A DNA stretch of 64,000 bases, taken from positions 310,001 through 374,000 of the forward strand of contig NZ_MSSV01000001.1 in NCBI RefSeq assembly GCF_002150505.1, given 5' to 3'. The position numbers and the translations under genes are program-made. The notes below the pieces were generated by a model, which did no database searches, had not been told where the DNA came from, and was given only the letters and a program-made list of their open reading frames with translations. Numbering within the stretch: position 1 is the stretch's first letter; every line of letters starts with the position of its first letter. This DNA is from Algoriphagus ratkowskyi. Its GTDB lineage: Bacteria > Bacteroidota > Bacteroidia > Cytophagales > Cyclobacteriaceae. This document shows positions 43,137 through 52,816 of the stretch, piece after piece.

Positions 43137-44489
43137 TTAATTACCTCTTACTCCTCTTGTAGGAGTGGTAGTAGTTGTTCTAGTCGATCCTCCTGAAGTA
43201 CCTGTGTTACCTGAGCTTCTACTTGGAGTGCTGTAAGTAGGTGTGTCGTTTCGAGTAGGTGTTGTTGTTCTAGTTGGTGAAACTGTTCTTGTATTTGTAT
43301 TCACGTCACCTCTATTGTAAGTAGGGGAGGTTGTTCTACTTGGAACATTACTTCTATTATAAGAGGGACTAGATGTTCTGCTATTGGTAGGATAAGAACT
43401 TCTAACATTACCACCTCTTCCTGCATCGATACTTCTAGAATTGGTTGATGTGCCTACGTTTGGTCTAGCAGATGGCATTGCGCTTCTGGTAGAAGAAGAT
43501 CTATCCATTGCAGGTGAACTTACATTTCTAGTACCAACAGTTCTTGAGGTAGTATTATAATAATCATTTTGAGATGAGCTGAAGTCTCTTGCAGAAACTC
43601 TTGAATTGTCAGAATTGGAAACCACTCTTCTAGAGGTAGCACTACTACTATTATTCAAAACGTCTCTTCTTGCATTAGCTCTTGCAGTACTAGGTTGAAG
43701 TGCTGCATTTGAAACATTTACACCTCTAGATGAAGCAGCAAGAGATGAACCTCTTGTAGGTCTAGCTCCAGTTACTACTCTGCGATCTCCATATTCACCA
43801 CCTGGCAGGATATAAACCGGATTGCTTGCGTACATTGGGTTGTAACCATAGCCTGGATATCCAAGGCCATATCCGCCGCCGTAGCCATATACAGGTCTGA
43901 ATGGATCATAAAAATTTCCATATCCATACATTGGTCTGTAGAAAGGGCTACCAAATCCGAAACCGATGTTCATACTGAAACCTGGTCTAAAGCCATATCC
44001 GCCACCCCAAAACGGGTCGTAAAAACTACCCATTCCAAACGGACTCATTCCAAATGAATTCATTCCGTACATCATTCCCATGCCGAAAGCCATGGAAGAA
44101 TTGAAGTTGGAATTAGTGCCTGAATTGCCTACTCTATAGTTATCGTATGCATTGATATCTGGATTACTTCCATCTTCCCCAGCCTCGTCAAAATAGACGA
44201 TTTCTTCTTGTGAAGTGTTTTCTTCCGCTTGATATCTAGCGATATAATCTGGATTGACATTTCTTGAACTAAAGCTTTCCTGCGGAATAGTTTCTGTAGC
44301 TGATGAAATGGTCTGGAATTGCTCCCGATTATTATTTTGTACAGCATACTCTGTTGCTACCTTAGCATCAGAGGACATGAAATACAAATTATCATTGGTG
44401 TCCATAGTTGCTAATTTGTTCGTGTTACACGAAACTAATATCAGCGATCCAAGGATAAATGATGATGTAATTATTGCAGAATTCTTCAT
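43137..44489 (-). CDS. Low-complexity lipoprotein next to proS (often mislabelled prolyl-tRNA synthetase)
   Basis: 450 residues. Lipoprotein signal with lipobox ILVSC (about C21). Three zones follow: an acidic/polar zone (about 25-125), a Gly-Tyr-Phe-Met-Pro-rich zone (about 130-235; MAFGMGMMYGMNSFGMSPFG is typical), and a Ser-Thr-Arg-Pro-rich tail (about 240-450) with repeated SRTTSPTYNR- and TRTTTPTR-like units. No enzyme domain is seen. Homologs in Bacteroidota are frequently named prolyl-tRNA synthetase in databases because of the neighbouring gene, which the sequence does not support. The role is unknown. Confidence 0.8.
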   Translation of the reverse strand: MKNSAIITSSFILGSLILVSCNTNKLATMDTNDNLYFMSSDAKVATEYAVQNNNREQFQTISSATETIPQESFSSRNVNPDYIARYQAEENTSQEEIVYFDEAGEDGSNPDINAYDNYRVGNSGTNSNFNSSMAFGMGMMYGMNSFGMSPFGMGSFYDPFWGGGYGFRPGFSMNIGFGFGSPFYRPMYGYGNFYDPFRPVYGYGGGYGLGYPGYGYNPMYASNPVYILPGGEYGDRRVVTGARPTRGSSLAASSRGVNVSNAALQPSTARANARRDVLNNSSSATSRRVVSNSDNSRVSARDFSSSQNDYYNTTSRTVGTRNVSSPAMDRSSSTRSAMPSARPNVGTSTNSRSIDAGRGGNVRSSYPTNSRTSSPSYNRSNVPSRTTSPTYNRGDVNTNTRTVSPTRTTTPTRNDTPTYSTPSRSSGNTGTSGGSTRTTTTTPTRGVRGN

Positions 44490-44552
44490 AGTAGAAGTTT
44501 AAATGTTACTTTCTTATACGAGAGCAAGGGTGAAGGGTTATACTTTTTGGTT

Positions 44553-44560
44553 TATATTTG
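44553..44560 (+). promoter_or_regulatory. Bacteroidota -7 box TATATTTG for proS
   Basis: TATATTTG fits TAnnTTTG and lies 51 bases before the proS ATG at 44612. A -33 TTG at good spacing was not found. Confidence 0.45.
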
Positions 44561-44611
44561 CCACGCATAAGTTAGCAAAAATAACCGTAATCTGTATCAC
44601 AACCAACCACA

Positions 44612-46093
44612 ATGAGTAAAGGACTACCTACTAGAAGCGAGGATTATTCGCTATGGTACAACGAATTAGTGAAGAAAGCCGATTTGGCAGAAAATTCAGC
44701 TGTTAGAGGATGCATGGTCATCAAGCCATATGGATATTCCATTTGGGAGAAAATGCAAGCAGAACTTGATCGGATGTTTAAGGAAACAGGACACTCTAAT
44801 GCTTATTTCCCACTTTTTATTCCTAAATCCTTCTTAAGCAAAGAAGCTAAACATGTGGAAGGTTTTGCTAAGGAATGTGCTGTGGTAACCCATTACCGAC
44901 TCAAAAATGCTGAAGATGGAAGTGGTGTAATTGTAGATCCAGACGCAAAATTGGAGGAGGAGTTAATCGTACGTCCTACCTCTGAGACGGTAATATGGAG
45001 TACTTATAAAAATTGGGTTCAGTCCTATAGAGATCTTCCACTTTTAGTGAATCAGTGGGCAAATGTTGTCCGTTGGGAAATGAGGACGAGATTGTTTCTT
45101 CGAACCACAGAATTTCTTTGGCAAGAAGGACATACTGCTCACGCTACTAAAAAAGAAGCCGAAGCTGAAGCCTTGCAGATGATGAATGTTTACGCTGATT
45201 TTGCTGAAAACTTCATGGCATTGCCAGTAATAAGAGGTAGAAAAACAGAAAGTGAGCGTTTTGCAGGTGCTGAAGATACCTTGTGTATAGAAGCTTTGAT
45301 GCAGGATGGGAAGGCACTACAAGCTGGTACTTCTCACTTTTTGGGTCAAAATTTCGCGAAAGCATTTGATGTGAAATTTGCTACCAAAGAAGGAGGACTT
45401 GAATACGTTTGGGGTACTTCTTGGGGTGTAAGTACACGTTTGATGGGTGCATTGATTATGGCTCATTCAGATGATAATGGATTGGTTTTGCCTCCGAAAT
45501 TGGCTCCAATTCAAGTTGTGATAATTCCTATTTACAGAAAAGATGAGGAACTGGAAGCTATCACCGAAAAAGTCAATGGCATTATGGCTGAACTTCGTAA
45601 AGTTGGGGTGTCAGTGAAATATGACAACCGTGATACCTACAAGCCAGGATGGAAATTTGCTGAACACGAGCTGAAGGGTGTTCCACTAAGAATTGCTATT
45701 GGTCCACGAGATTTAGAAAATGGAACTATTGAAATTGCCAGAAGAGATACCTTAACCAAGGAGCAGTTTGAGTTGGCTTCTCAGCCGATCTCCGAGAAAA
45801 TAACAGGCATGTTAGAAGATATTCAAACTAGTATTTATTCTAAGGCATTAAATTTCAGAGCTGAGAAAACCACTGAAGTGAATTCTTGGGAGGAGTTTAA
45901 AGAAGTCTTGGAGGGAAAAACAGGTTTCTTATCAGCCCATTGGGACGGTACTTCAGAGACTGAAGAAAAGATAAAAGATCTTACTAAAGCTACAATCAGA
46001 TGTATTCCTTTAGATAGAAGAGAAGAAGATGGAATTTGTGTTTACTCTGGCAAGCCATCTACCGGTAGAGTTCTATTTGCAAAAGCTTATTAA
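44612..46093 (+). CDS. proS: Prolyl-tRNA synthetase, archaeal/eukaryal type (ProS)
   Basis: 493 residues, the short form without the bacterial editing insert. Class II motifs: motif 2 around [24 protein letters not shown] and motif 3 near [39 protein letters not shown] is the activation-site strand. The C-terminal anticodon-binding and zinc-like extension ends [18 protein letters not shown], where the C-terminal tyrosine is a hallmark of this type. A terminator follows directly. It is divergent from the low-complexity lipoprotein. Confidence 0.96.
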   Translation: MSKGLPTRSEDYSLWYNELVKKADLAENSAVRGCMVIKPYGYSIWEKMQAELDRMFKETGHSNAYFPLFIPKSFLSKEAKHVEGFAKECAVVTHYRLKNAEDGSGVIVDPDAKLEEELIVRPTSETVIWSTYKNWVQSYRDLPLLVNQWANVVRWEMRTRLFLRTTEFLWQEGHTAHATKKEAEAEALQMMNVYADFAENFMALPVIRGRKTESERFAGAEDTLCIEALMQDGKALQAGTSHFLGQNFAKAFDVKFATKEGGLEYVWGTSWGVSTRLMGALIMAHSDDNGLVLPPKLAPIQVVIIPIYRKDEELEAITEKVNGIMAELRKVGVSVKYDNRDTYKPGWKFAEHELKGVPLRIAIGPRDLENGTIEIARRDTLTKEQFELASQPISEKITGMLEDIQTSIYSKALNFRAEKTTEVNSWEEFKEVLEGKTGFLSAHWDGTSETEEKIKDLTKATIRCIPLDRREEDGICVYSGKPSTGRVLFAKAY

Positions 46094-46100
46094 TCAGTTG

Positions 46101-46126
46101 GCCCGGAAATATCCGGGCTTTTTTTT
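46101..46126 (+). terminator. Intrinsic terminator of proS
   Basis: GCCCGGA (46101-46107) pairs with TCCGGGC (46112-46118) over a four-base loop, followed by eight T. It is seven bases after the proS stop. Confidence 0.9.
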
Positions 46127-46194
46127 ATACGTATGTGGCGAGAGATAACTAGGAAAAATGTATTTTAGGCTCTTATACATTTTCTAAAAAGTCA

Positions 46195-46653
46195 ATGACT
46201 ATCCTAGTACTATCCAGCCTACTAATTATAGGTCTAATCCTGTTGCTTGCCGAAGTGCTTTTTGTGCCTGGGACTACAGTTGTTGGTATCTTTGGACTTG
46301 CTGTCAGCTTAGCTGGAGTTGCCTATGCGTTCCTAAGCTTTGATGCTGAGACTGCATGGTGGGTTACATCTGTAGCGGTCATTCTAAATCTGGCGGCTAT
46401 TGTGTATGGATTCAGCTCAGGGGTTTGGAATCGTTTTTCACTTAAGTCTTCTATGCAAGGAGGAACCTTTGATGGTCGCACTGATGGCTTGCAATTAGGG
46501 ATGTCAGGTAAAACTATTTCGGATCTCAAACCAATTGGAAAAGCTAGCTTTGACGATAAAGTCTATGAGGTGAAATCTGAAAATGGATTTATTTCCGTAG
46601 AAACTGAGGTTACCATTATCAAAATTGAAAACAATAAAATTTTAGTTAAATAA
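46195..46653 (+). CDS. NfeD-like membrane protein
   Basis: 152 residues. Two or three membrane segments in the first half (about 4-22, 27-46, 53-75) are followed by a small beta-barrel (OB-type) C-terminal domain ending [17 protein letters not shown], typical of NfeD proteins. These are partners of flotillin-like proteins in membrane microdomains, and the next gene encodes FloA, one base downstream. The short form without a serine-protease domain is common. Confidence 0.88.
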   Translation: MTILVLSSLLIIGLILLLAEVLFVPGTTVVGIFGLAVSLAGVAYAFLSFDAETAWWVTSVAVILNLAAIVYGFSSGVWNRFSLKSSMQGGTFDGRTDGLQLGMSGKTISDLKPIGKASFDDKVYEVKSENGFISVETEVTIIKIENNKILVK

Positions 46654-46654
46654 T

Positions 46655-47671
46655 ATGGAGAATTTAGATCCGAACAGTTCAATGTTCATCCTAGTGGCCG
46701 CAGTCGCAGGAATTGTCCTTCTTTTCATCTTCTTGTACTTTGTTCCGGTTAATCTCTGGATCACTGCTCAATTTTCAAATGTGAAAGTTGGTATAGGTGA
46801 ACTCATTGGAATGAGAATCAGAAAAGTACCGCCAAGTATTATAGTGAATTCGTTAATCACGGCTACCAAAGCTGGACTTGAGATGACTACTAATGATCTA
46901 GAGACTCACTATATGGCTGGTGGGAATATTCCAAATGTGATTCGAGCCTTAATTTCAGCTGATAAAGCCAATATAAATTTGACATTCAAACAGGCTACTG
47001 CTATTGATTTGGCAGGTAGAGATGTGTTTGAAGCAGTTCAGATTTCTGTGAATCCAAAAGTAATCAACACTCCAAATGTAGCAGCTGTAGCTGCGGATGG
47101 CATTCAGTTGATCGCAAAAGCTAGAGTGACTGTCCGTGCAAATATCGCACAGCTAGTCGGTGGTGCTGGTGAAGAAACTATTTTGGCTAGAGTAGGTGAG
47201 GGGATTGTGACATCTATAGGCTCTGCAGCTACACATAAGAGTGTGTTGGAGAATCCTGACAAGATTTCAAAACTCGTACTTCAAAGAGGCTTAGATGCAG
47301 GAACTGCCTTTGAAATTCTTTCGATTGATATCGCAGATATCGATGTAGGAACAAACATCGGAGCGAAATTGCAAATCGATCAGGCTTCTGCAGATTTGAA
47401 AGTTGCCGAAGCAAGAGCAGAAGAAAGACGTGCGATGGCAGTAGCGCTAGAGCAAGAGATGAAAGCTAAAAATGTAGAGATGAGAGCTAAAGTTATCGAA
47501 GCTGAAGCAGAGATTCCAAAAGCTATAGCAGAAGCATTTAGAAGCGGTAAACTAGGTATTATGGATTACTATAGAATGGAAAACATCCAATCTGATACGG
47601 CTATGCGAGAATCAATTGCCGGTTCAGACGAATCTAAGGATTCTTCGAAAGGCAAAAACGAGAAAAAATAA
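46655..47671 (+). CDS. floA: Flotillin-like protein FloA
   Basis: 338 residues. One N-terminal membrane segment (about 10-33) is followed by the conserved block [27 protein letters not shown] in parts. Next come a SPFH/band-7-type domain (to about 230) and a coiled, Ala/Glu-rich tail with [20 protein letters not shown]. This is the FloA/UPF0365 family organising lipid microdomains. It follows nfeD by one base, the usual pair. It ends before a hairpin that also terminates the converging WG-repeat gene. Confidence 0.93.
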   Translation: MENLDPNSSMFILVAAVAGIVLLFIFLYFVPVNLWITAQFSNVKVGIGELIGMRIRKVPPSIIVNSLITATKAGLEMTTNDLETHYMAGGNIPNVIRALISADKANINLTFKQATAIDLAGRDVFEAVQISVNPKVINTPNVAAVAADGIQLIAKARVTVRANIAQLVGGAGEETILARVGEGIVTSIGSAATHKSVLENPDKISKLVLQRGLDAGTAFEILSIDIADIDVGTNIGAKLQIDQASADLKVAEARAEERRAMAVALEQEMKAKNVEMRAKVIEAEAEIPKAIAEAFRSGKLGIMDYYRMENIQSDTAMRESIAGSDESKDSSKGKNEKK

Positions 47672-47678
47672 AATAAAG

Positions 47679-47700
47679 AAGGGGCTTAGGCCCCTTTTTT
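47679..47700. terminator. Bidirectional terminator overlapping the WG-repeat gene's stop
   Basis: AAGGGGC (47679-47685) pairs with GCCCCTT (47690-47696) around a four-base loop; T runs follow on the plus strand and T-rich DNA on the minus strand. The stop codon of the minus-strand WG-repeat gene (47686-47688) lies in the loop, so one hairpin ends both converging genes. Confidence 0.75.
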
Positions 47701-49251
47701 GTTTTTCTTTCCCGATTCCTCTACTACTTGTATTACAGTAGGGACATAGTTAGTTTTTGTAAAAATCAGATTATTTTCCCAATCAACTAATATTTTTTCA
47801 TAAGCCAAAGGAATAACGACTTCCCCTGATTCGGTAATCACACCAGTAAGGCCATCTTTTTGAGCGATAATAAAATCCTTTCTTTCTCTACGAAGCTTTT
47901 CAAATACTGCAGGGATAACTTCACTACCCTCACTATTAAGAAGACCGGTTTTGCCTGATTTCTCGATCATGAAATATCCGTCAGTTGTTCTGAAGACATT
48001 GTCAAATCCTTCTGTGTTTATAGAACTTCCAGCTTTGTTTAATAAATAGAACTTTCCAGAGCTTCTAGCGATCGCAATTCCTTTATCAAAAGGTTTGATT
48101 TCGTCCCAGCTGGCAGTCCCGATTGCTTCTCCAGATGTGCTTATTAAACCCCAATTTTGACTGGTTCTGTATGCTGCTATTTTTTCAGAGAATAATGTTG
48201 TTTCGGCATATTGAGGTTTTATTATCCAGGTTCCAGCTGAATTCACAAAGCCAAAATTACCTTTTGACTTGGCTGGAAAAAGCGCCTCATTTCCAAACTT
48301 GATTTCTTCAACCTCAAGCATTGGTTTCACTAGCCATCCTTTTTTTCCCAACAGACCAATTTTAGCATCACGGTAATGGACGTTGTATAAATCCTTCCCG
48401 ATTTTATTGACAGAAGTAATTCCCACATCATCCAGCAAAATTCCATCATCTTCCATTACACGCCGGAGTTTACCATGGATATATTCCAGCATGATGTCAT
48501 TTTCAAAAGTGATCTTATGAAAAGAATTATAGCGGATATTTGATTTGATGTCATTTCCTTCAATCAACACATATTGTTCTTGGTTGAATCCATAATAGAA
48601 GTTTCCGTGAGTATGCTGTAGTGCCTCGATGATAGGATCTAGCACATAGTCCCCTTCACGGTTTATCAAACCAAAACCACTTGCCTCCTTTGCCAAAACA
48701 AATTCACCTTCATTATCTGAAAGAAAATCGAAGATTTTGTCAGGATTGAAAGATAATGGCAAAGAATACTCATTTCCTCTTCGGATAATGAGTAAACCTG
48801 TATTTGTAATCTTTGCTTCTTCAAGCTCTCCCAAATAAGTTGTTTTGTTTTTTCCTCGCTCAAAGAGCCAATATTCTTTTCCTTTGCTTGCCAAAAGCAT
48901 GTTGAAATAGGTGTCTATTTTCTCGTATTCCAATGGCAAAACCTGTTGGCCGTATTCGTGAAACGCACCGATTCCTGTAGGGCCTTTTACAAGAATCCAT
49001 GGCGCAAAATATTGGTATATTTCTGTCCCGACTAGTTGAACAGCCGGATTTAAATCATTGGTTAATAAGGAGAGTTGAGTTCCTGTTTTACCTATTCTCA
49101 CAGTCTCACTGAGAATGTCCACATCATCATAGATCAATCGAGACTGAAGCTGAAGCTTGGTGTCATAAACTTCCCATGATTGCGAATACGCAACCTCAGG
49201 GATCAGAAGACTGGAAATTAGGCCTACGAGTAGCGTAAAGTTTTTATACAT
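47686..49251 (-). CDS. WG-repeat-containing exported protein
   Basis: 521 residues with a signal peptide ending VAYSQ (about residue 23). The body consists of recurring units such as GLINREGDYVLDPIIEAL, GLLGKKGWLVKPMLEVEEI, GFVNSAGTWIIKPQYAE and GLLNSEGSEVIPAVFEKL, i.e. WG/KWG repeats, about nine in all. WG repeats form beta-propeller-like surfaces in secreted Bacteroidota proteins. The function is unknown. The lysine-rich C-terminal end (SGKKNKKGA) is encoded by the terminator hairpin. Confidence 0.87.
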   Translation of the reverse strand: MYKNFTLLVGLISSLLIPEVAYSQSWEVYDTKLQLQSRLIYDDVDILSETVRIGKTGTQLSLLTNDLNPAVQLVGTEIYQYFAPWILVKGPTGIGAFHEYGQQVLPLEYEKIDTYFNMLLASKGKEYWLFERGKNKTTYLGELEEAKITNTGLLIIRRGNEYSLPLSFNPDKIFDFLSDNEGEFVLAKEASGFGLINREGDYVLDPIIEALQHTHGNFYYGFNQEQYVLIEGNDIKSNIRYNSFHKITFENDIMLEYIHGKLRRVMEDDGILLDDVGITSVNKIGKDLYNVHYRDAKIGLLGKKGWLVKPMLEVEEIKFGNEALFPAKSKGNFGFVNSAGTWIIKPQYAETTLFSEKIAAYRTSQNWGLISTSGEAIGTASWDEIKPFDKGIAIARSSGKFYLLNKAGSSINTEGFDNVFRTTDGYFMIEKSGKTGLLNSEGSEVIPAVFEKLRRERKDFIIAQKDGLTGVITESGEVVIPLAYEKILVDWENNLIFTKTNYVPTVIQVVEESGKKNKKGA

Positions 49252-49285
49252 CTAAATGTTGATTATACTGAATGGTGCTAAAGAT

Positions 49286-49324
49286 AAAATGACCAAAGGT
49301 TTGAATCAATCCTTTGGTCATTTT
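49286..49324 (-). terminator. Hairpin terminator of hemA
   Basis: On the minus strand AAAATGACCAAAGG and CCTTTGGTCATTTT form a 14-base stem with an 11-base loop (49286-49299 with 49311-49324), about 20 bases after the hemA stop at 49345. The U-rich part belongs to the stem. Confidence 0.7.
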
Positions 49325-49344
49325 TAGTAGTGTAAAAGTGCTAC

Positions 49345-50610
49345 CTATTCTGCTTTTACTTTTTCTAGATCAAACAGTTCTGAAATTATTTGAATCATTT
49401 CCTCTGCTTGATCTCGCTGGCAAGCAGCTCGAAGTTGGACTACCGGTACTTTAAGTACTTTCTGCATCATGCTTTTGGTAATTTTGTCCATCACCGCATA
49501 TTCCTTTGTGTCAGCATTTTTAGCGAATCTTGCCATTTCCTGCTGACGGATTTGTTCTAAGGATTGCTTGAGCTTATTGATAGTCGGTGAAGCAATCATT
49601 TCCTTTTTCCAATCGAAAAATTCACTGATACTTTCTTCTATTATTTCTTCCACCCTAGGAACAGACGCGAGCCGCTTCTCTAAGGTTTCTGAAGCTTTGC
49701 TTCGAATGTTATCTACATTATAAAGTACCACGCCGGGCACATCTTCTACAGAGGTTTCAATACTTCTCGGAACTGACAGATCTACAAGCAATTTATAACT
49801 GTTGATCTGGAATTTTTTGACCAATTCCTTAGTAATAAACGGCTCAGAGCGCTGAATGGAACAAACAATTACATCTGCTTCTTCCATCGCTTCAAAGCAA
49901 TTTTCAAAAGGGATCACCTCGAAGCCCATAACGGCTGCAATAGGTTCTGCTTTTGATTGAGTTCGATTTGTGATTTTGACTTTTGCAGTAGGGAGGTGTA
50001 CCATATTTTTGGCCACATCTTCACCTATTTCTCCAACTCCAATAAGCAAAATTCTAGGCTCATAGGTATTAGATGTCAGACTTTCAATTAATTCAATTGC
50101 TGCATATGACAAAGATGCCGCTCCATCTCTAAAGGCTGTTTCTTGTACGATTCGCTTGTTGGTAAAAAAAACGGTGTGCATCAAGCGATGCAGGAATGGA
50201 CCAGTCATATTCAGATCAGCAGAAGTCTGATAGGCTCTTTTTATCTGATTTGAAATTTGAATATCTCCCACTACCTGAGCTTCGAGTCCCATTGAGACTC
50301 TAAATAAATGCCTGATGGCTGATCTATCCTCGTTGAAAATCTCAAAGTACTCTAGGTAATTGACAATGTCAGTCAAGCCTTTTTCAAGACCAATTAACTT
50401 AATTATCTCGGTACTAATATCTTTACCGTGAGCATAATAAACTTCAGTCCTGTTGCAGGTTGAAAGTATCAGAGTATCAGTCAAGCTAAAAAAGTCCTTT
50501 ATTTTCAGCAAAATTCCATGTACAGCTTGCTCATCCAGAGAAATGATTTCCCGGATTTGAACAGGTGCATTTTTATGTGATAAACTGAGTGCTCGGAATT
50601 TAACTGGCAT
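49345..50610 (-). CDS. hemA: Glutamyl-tRNA reductase (HemA)
   Basis: 421 residues. The catalytic cysteine is C52 in STCNRTEVYY. Conserved blocks follow: HLFRVSMGLEAQVVGD, a nucleotide-binding region ILLIGVGEIGEDVAKN, KITNRTQSKAE, DVIVCSI and a helical dimerisation tail. It reduces glutamyl-tRNA to glutamate-1-semialdehyde, the substrate of HemL (24278-25573). A -7 box is seen upstream at 50630-50637. Confidence 0.95.
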   Translation of the reverse strand: MPVKFRALSLSHKNAPVQIREIISLDEQAVHGILLKIKDFFSLTDTLILSTCNRTEVYYAHGKDISTEIIKLIGLEKGLTDIVNYLEYFEIFNEDRSAIRHLFRVSMGLEAQVVGDIQISNQIKRAYQTSADLNMTGPFLHRLMHTVFFTNKRIVQETAFRDGAASLSYAAIELIESLTSNTYEPRILLIGVGEIGEDVAKNMVHLPTAKVKITNRTQSKAEPIAAVMGFEVIPFENCFEAMEEADVIVCSIQRSEPFITKELVKKFQINSYKLLVDLSVPRSIETSVEDVPGVVLYNVDNIRSKASETLEKRLASVPRVEEIIEESISEFFDWKKEMIASPTINKLKQSLEQIRQQEMARFAKNADTKEYAVMDKITKSMMQKVLKVPVVQLRAACQRDQAEEMIQIISELFDLEKVKAE

Positions 50611-50629
50611 CGTATAGAGGCTTGGACTG

Positions 50630-50637
50630 CAAATTTA
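50630..50637 (-). promoter_or_regulatory. Bacteroidota -7 box TAAATTTG for hemA
   Basis: CAAATTTA on the plus strand reads TAAATTTG on the minus strand, 20 bases upstream of the hemA ATG. It matches the consensus, but a -33 box at normal spacing was not found. Confidence 0.45.
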
Positions 50638-50804
50638 ACAGACAAAGACAAGGAAGTGTCTATTTCACCAAGGTATGTTTTAATTTGGAATGTATCTAAA
50701 CAACCGTTCGTGTTAATCATGCAATTTAGTGACTATTGATTTATTAATCTAATACTATTAACTTATACCATATTGGTAGAATCTATCATCTTTTTTAAGG
50801 TCCT

Positions 50805-51488
50805 ATGAAAGCTAGATTTTTTTATTGGCTGAAAGTTTATTTGGGATTCTCACGGAAGGAATCAAAAGGATTCGTGTTGCTTATACCTGTACTGATAGCT
50901 CTGCTTATTTCTATTGGTGTATTTAAACAGATAAGAAGAGTGAATGCACAGAATTTTCACATTCAATACGAAGCAACTTTAGACAGCCTTCAAGCTTCAG
51001 GAATTCTAATAGTCAATTCTCCTTTTCCAGTTTTTAATCCTCAAGATACTGTTGTTAGAAAGTCAAGTTCCAAGCAGTTAGAAAGCCTAAATCGAATTCC
51101 ATTTGCAGAAGCAGATTCCATCGTCTTACAAATAGTGCCAGGAATAGGTCAAAGTACAGCTAGTAGAGTCGTGAAGTTTAGAGAATCTATTGGTGGCCTT
51201 CATAGCAAAAATCAACTTACAGAGGTCTATGGTTTGAAACCGGAAACGATCGATGCAATATGGGAGTATTTCGATTTTACCCCTGCTATTTTCAAAAAGG
51301 TAAAAATCAATCAAGTTGAATTGGAAGAATTGGCCAAGCATCCATATTGTAGTTATGCAGAAGCAAAAGTTTTAATTGCGTATAGAAAGCAGCATGGAAT
51401 ATTCCAGTCACCAGATGATTTTTTGAAAATCAGGATATTTAAGCAAGAGTGGATAGACAAAATATCACCCTACCTTGATTTTCAATAG
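50805..51488 (+). CDS. Membrane-anchored helix-hairpin-helix (ComEA-like) protein
   Basis: 227 residues. One membrane helix (about 25-42: LLIPVLIALLISIGVF) precedes two helix-hairpin-helix modules: IVPGIGQSTASRVVKFRESI (about 108-127) and a second one around INQVELEELAKHPYCSYAEA with FLKIRIFKQEWIDKI. HhH modules bind DNA without sequence preference, and ComEA-like proteins bind incoming DNA during uptake. No other competence gene is adjacent. The link to the HsdR-N-like gene downstream is unclear. Confidence 0.85.
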   Translation: MKARFFYWLKVYLGFSRKESKGFVLLIPVLIALLISIGVFKQIRRVNAQNFHIQYEATLDSLQASGILIVNSPFPVFNPQDTVVRKSSSKQLESLNRIPFAEADSIVLQIVPGIGQSTASRVVKFRESIGGLHSKNQLTEVYGLKPETIDAIWEYFDFTPAIFKKVKINQVELEELAKHPYCSYAEAKVLIAYRKQHGIFQSPDDFLKIRIFKQEWIDKISPYLDFQ

Positions 51489-51537
51489 GGAGACGATTCA
51501 CTTTTCCAAAACGAGCTATTTTCCGCATCTTTGAACC

Positions 51538-52011
51538 ATGGATTCAAAGATGGAACAAATCCAATTACCTCACTTAAATCTTCCTCATTTCGAACCACAG
51601 CTCTTAGAGAAGGAAGGCAAGTTCTGGATTTTCGATGCACTTCGCAAAAAACAACTGGTCTTGACACCTGAAGAATGGGTTCGGCAGCATTGGATCAATT
51701 TCTTGGTCACTCGGCTTAAATACTCAAAAGGACTTTTAGCTATGGAAAAAGGGTTGATGTATAACAAATTACTCAAGCGAACTGATTTGGTGGTCTGGAA
51801 TAAAAGTGGGAATCCTTACTTGTTGATCGAATGTAAAGCGCCTAAAGTGAAGCTTACTCAAAAAACGATTGAACAGGCGTGCATGTATCACAAGGAATTG
51901 AAAACGCCTTTTCTGATCATTAGCAATGGTTTACAGCATATATGTTTGAGCTACGATGTGCCAACTGAGAAGTTTACTCAAGAGAATAATTTCCCATTAC
52001 CGCCAGTTTAA
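51538..52011 (+). CDS. Type I restriction enzyme R N-terminal (HSDR_N) domain protein, stand-alone
   Basis: 157 residues, start ATG at 51538 or 51550. Contains TPEEWVRQHWINFL, then the PD-(D/E)xK nuclease core KRTDLVVWNKSGNPYLLIEC followed by K (Asp in TDLV, Glu-x-Lys in ECK). This is a compact HSDR_N_2 protein common in Bacteroidota without any HsdM or HsdS. The motor domain of type I restriction enzymes is absent, so it is not a restriction system by itself. The role is unknown; a nuclease is likely. Confidence 0.82.
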   Translation: MDSKMEQIQLPHLNLPHFEPQLLEKEGKFWIFDALRKKQLVLTPEEWVRQHWINFLVTRLKYSKGLLAMEKGLMYNKLLKRTDLVVWNKSGNPYLLIECKAPKVKLTQKTIEQACMYHKELKTPFLIISNGLQHICLSYDVPTEKFTQENNFPLPPV

Positions 52012-52066
52012 TTCGTATGTTGTGAATTTACAGGTTAAGAGCCATTTGAATTCAACCTTATTAAAT

Positions 52067-52780
52067 ATGTCAAAATCATCATCCATCCACCCCTGTGATC
52101 TTTGTGCTAGTCGTAAATTCTCTATGTTTTCTGAACTTACGGAAGACCAAGCATGCAATATTTCGGATAATAAGAACATGATTTCCCATCGGAAGGGGCA
52201 GATTCTTTATTATGAAGGAGCAAAGCCACTGGGAGTTTTTTGTTTGAATTCTGGGGTAGTAAAAGTATTTAAAACTGCATCAAACGGTAAGGAGCAAATC
52301 ATCAATCTAGCCAATGAAGGTGGGCTTTTAGGCTATTCAGCATTGCTAGGAGAGGAGAATTACACCAATTCTGCCATGGTGATCGAAGACGCTAAAATCT
52401 GTTTTATTCCTAAGGAATCATTTATTAAAACATTAGTAAGTAGCGGTCCCTTTTTTAGAAAACTAACTAAAGCACTTAGTCATGAAATCGGTGTGATGGA
52501 AGAAAAGTTGGTGGATGCTTCGCAAAAAAGTATTCGTGAACGATTGGCTTTACTTCTTTTACAACTTGCCAATACCTATGGATTAGACGGCGGAGGGCAT
52601 CAGCAGATTGATTTGGTGCTTAGTCGTGAGGAAATTGCAAGTTTGATCGGCACGGCAACAGAATCTGTAATTCGTCTCCTCTCGGAATTCAAAAAGGATA
52701 AATTAATTGACTTAAAAGGTAAGAAAATAGTGGTTTTGAATAGAGATGGATTGGTGAAGCTATCCGATTTCTACGCTTAA
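52067..52780 (+). CDS. Crp/Fnr family transcriptional regulator
   Basis: 237 residues from the ATG at 52067; an earlier in-frame ATG at 51956 lies inside the preceding gene. The N-terminus has CDLCASRKF, a Cys pair that may bind a metal or an Fe-S cluster as in Fnr, but the third and fourth ligands are not clear. A cyclic-nucleotide-type barrel (about 40-150: YYEGAKPLGVFCLNSGVVKV) and a C-terminal winged helix (LSREEIASLIGTATESVIRLLSEF) follow. It may control the redox genes downstream. Confidence 0.9.
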   Translation: MSKSSSIHPCDLCASRKFSMFSELTEDQACNISDNKNMISHRKGQILYYEGAKPLGVFCLNSGVVKVFKTASNGKEQIINLANEGGLLGYSALLGEENYTNSAMVIEDAKICFIPKESFIKTLVSSGPFFRKLTKALSHEIGVMEEKLVDASQKSIRERLALLLLQLANTYGLDGGGHQQIDLVLSREEIASLIGTATESVIRLLSEFKKDKLIDLKGKKIVVLNRDGLVKLSDFYA

Positions 52781-52816
52781 CTTGAACATCCTGATCATTA
52801 TTTGAGTTGAAAGGAT

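Noticed and set aside
43137..44489. Naming this protein as a prolyl-tRNA synthetase
   Set aside because: No class II synthetase motif is present; the true enzyme is the next gene at 44612-46093.
51538..52011. A restriction-modification or other defence system around the HSDR_N gene
   Set aside because: There is no methylase, specificity or helicase gene nearby, and neighbours are an HhH protein and a Crp/Fnr regulator.
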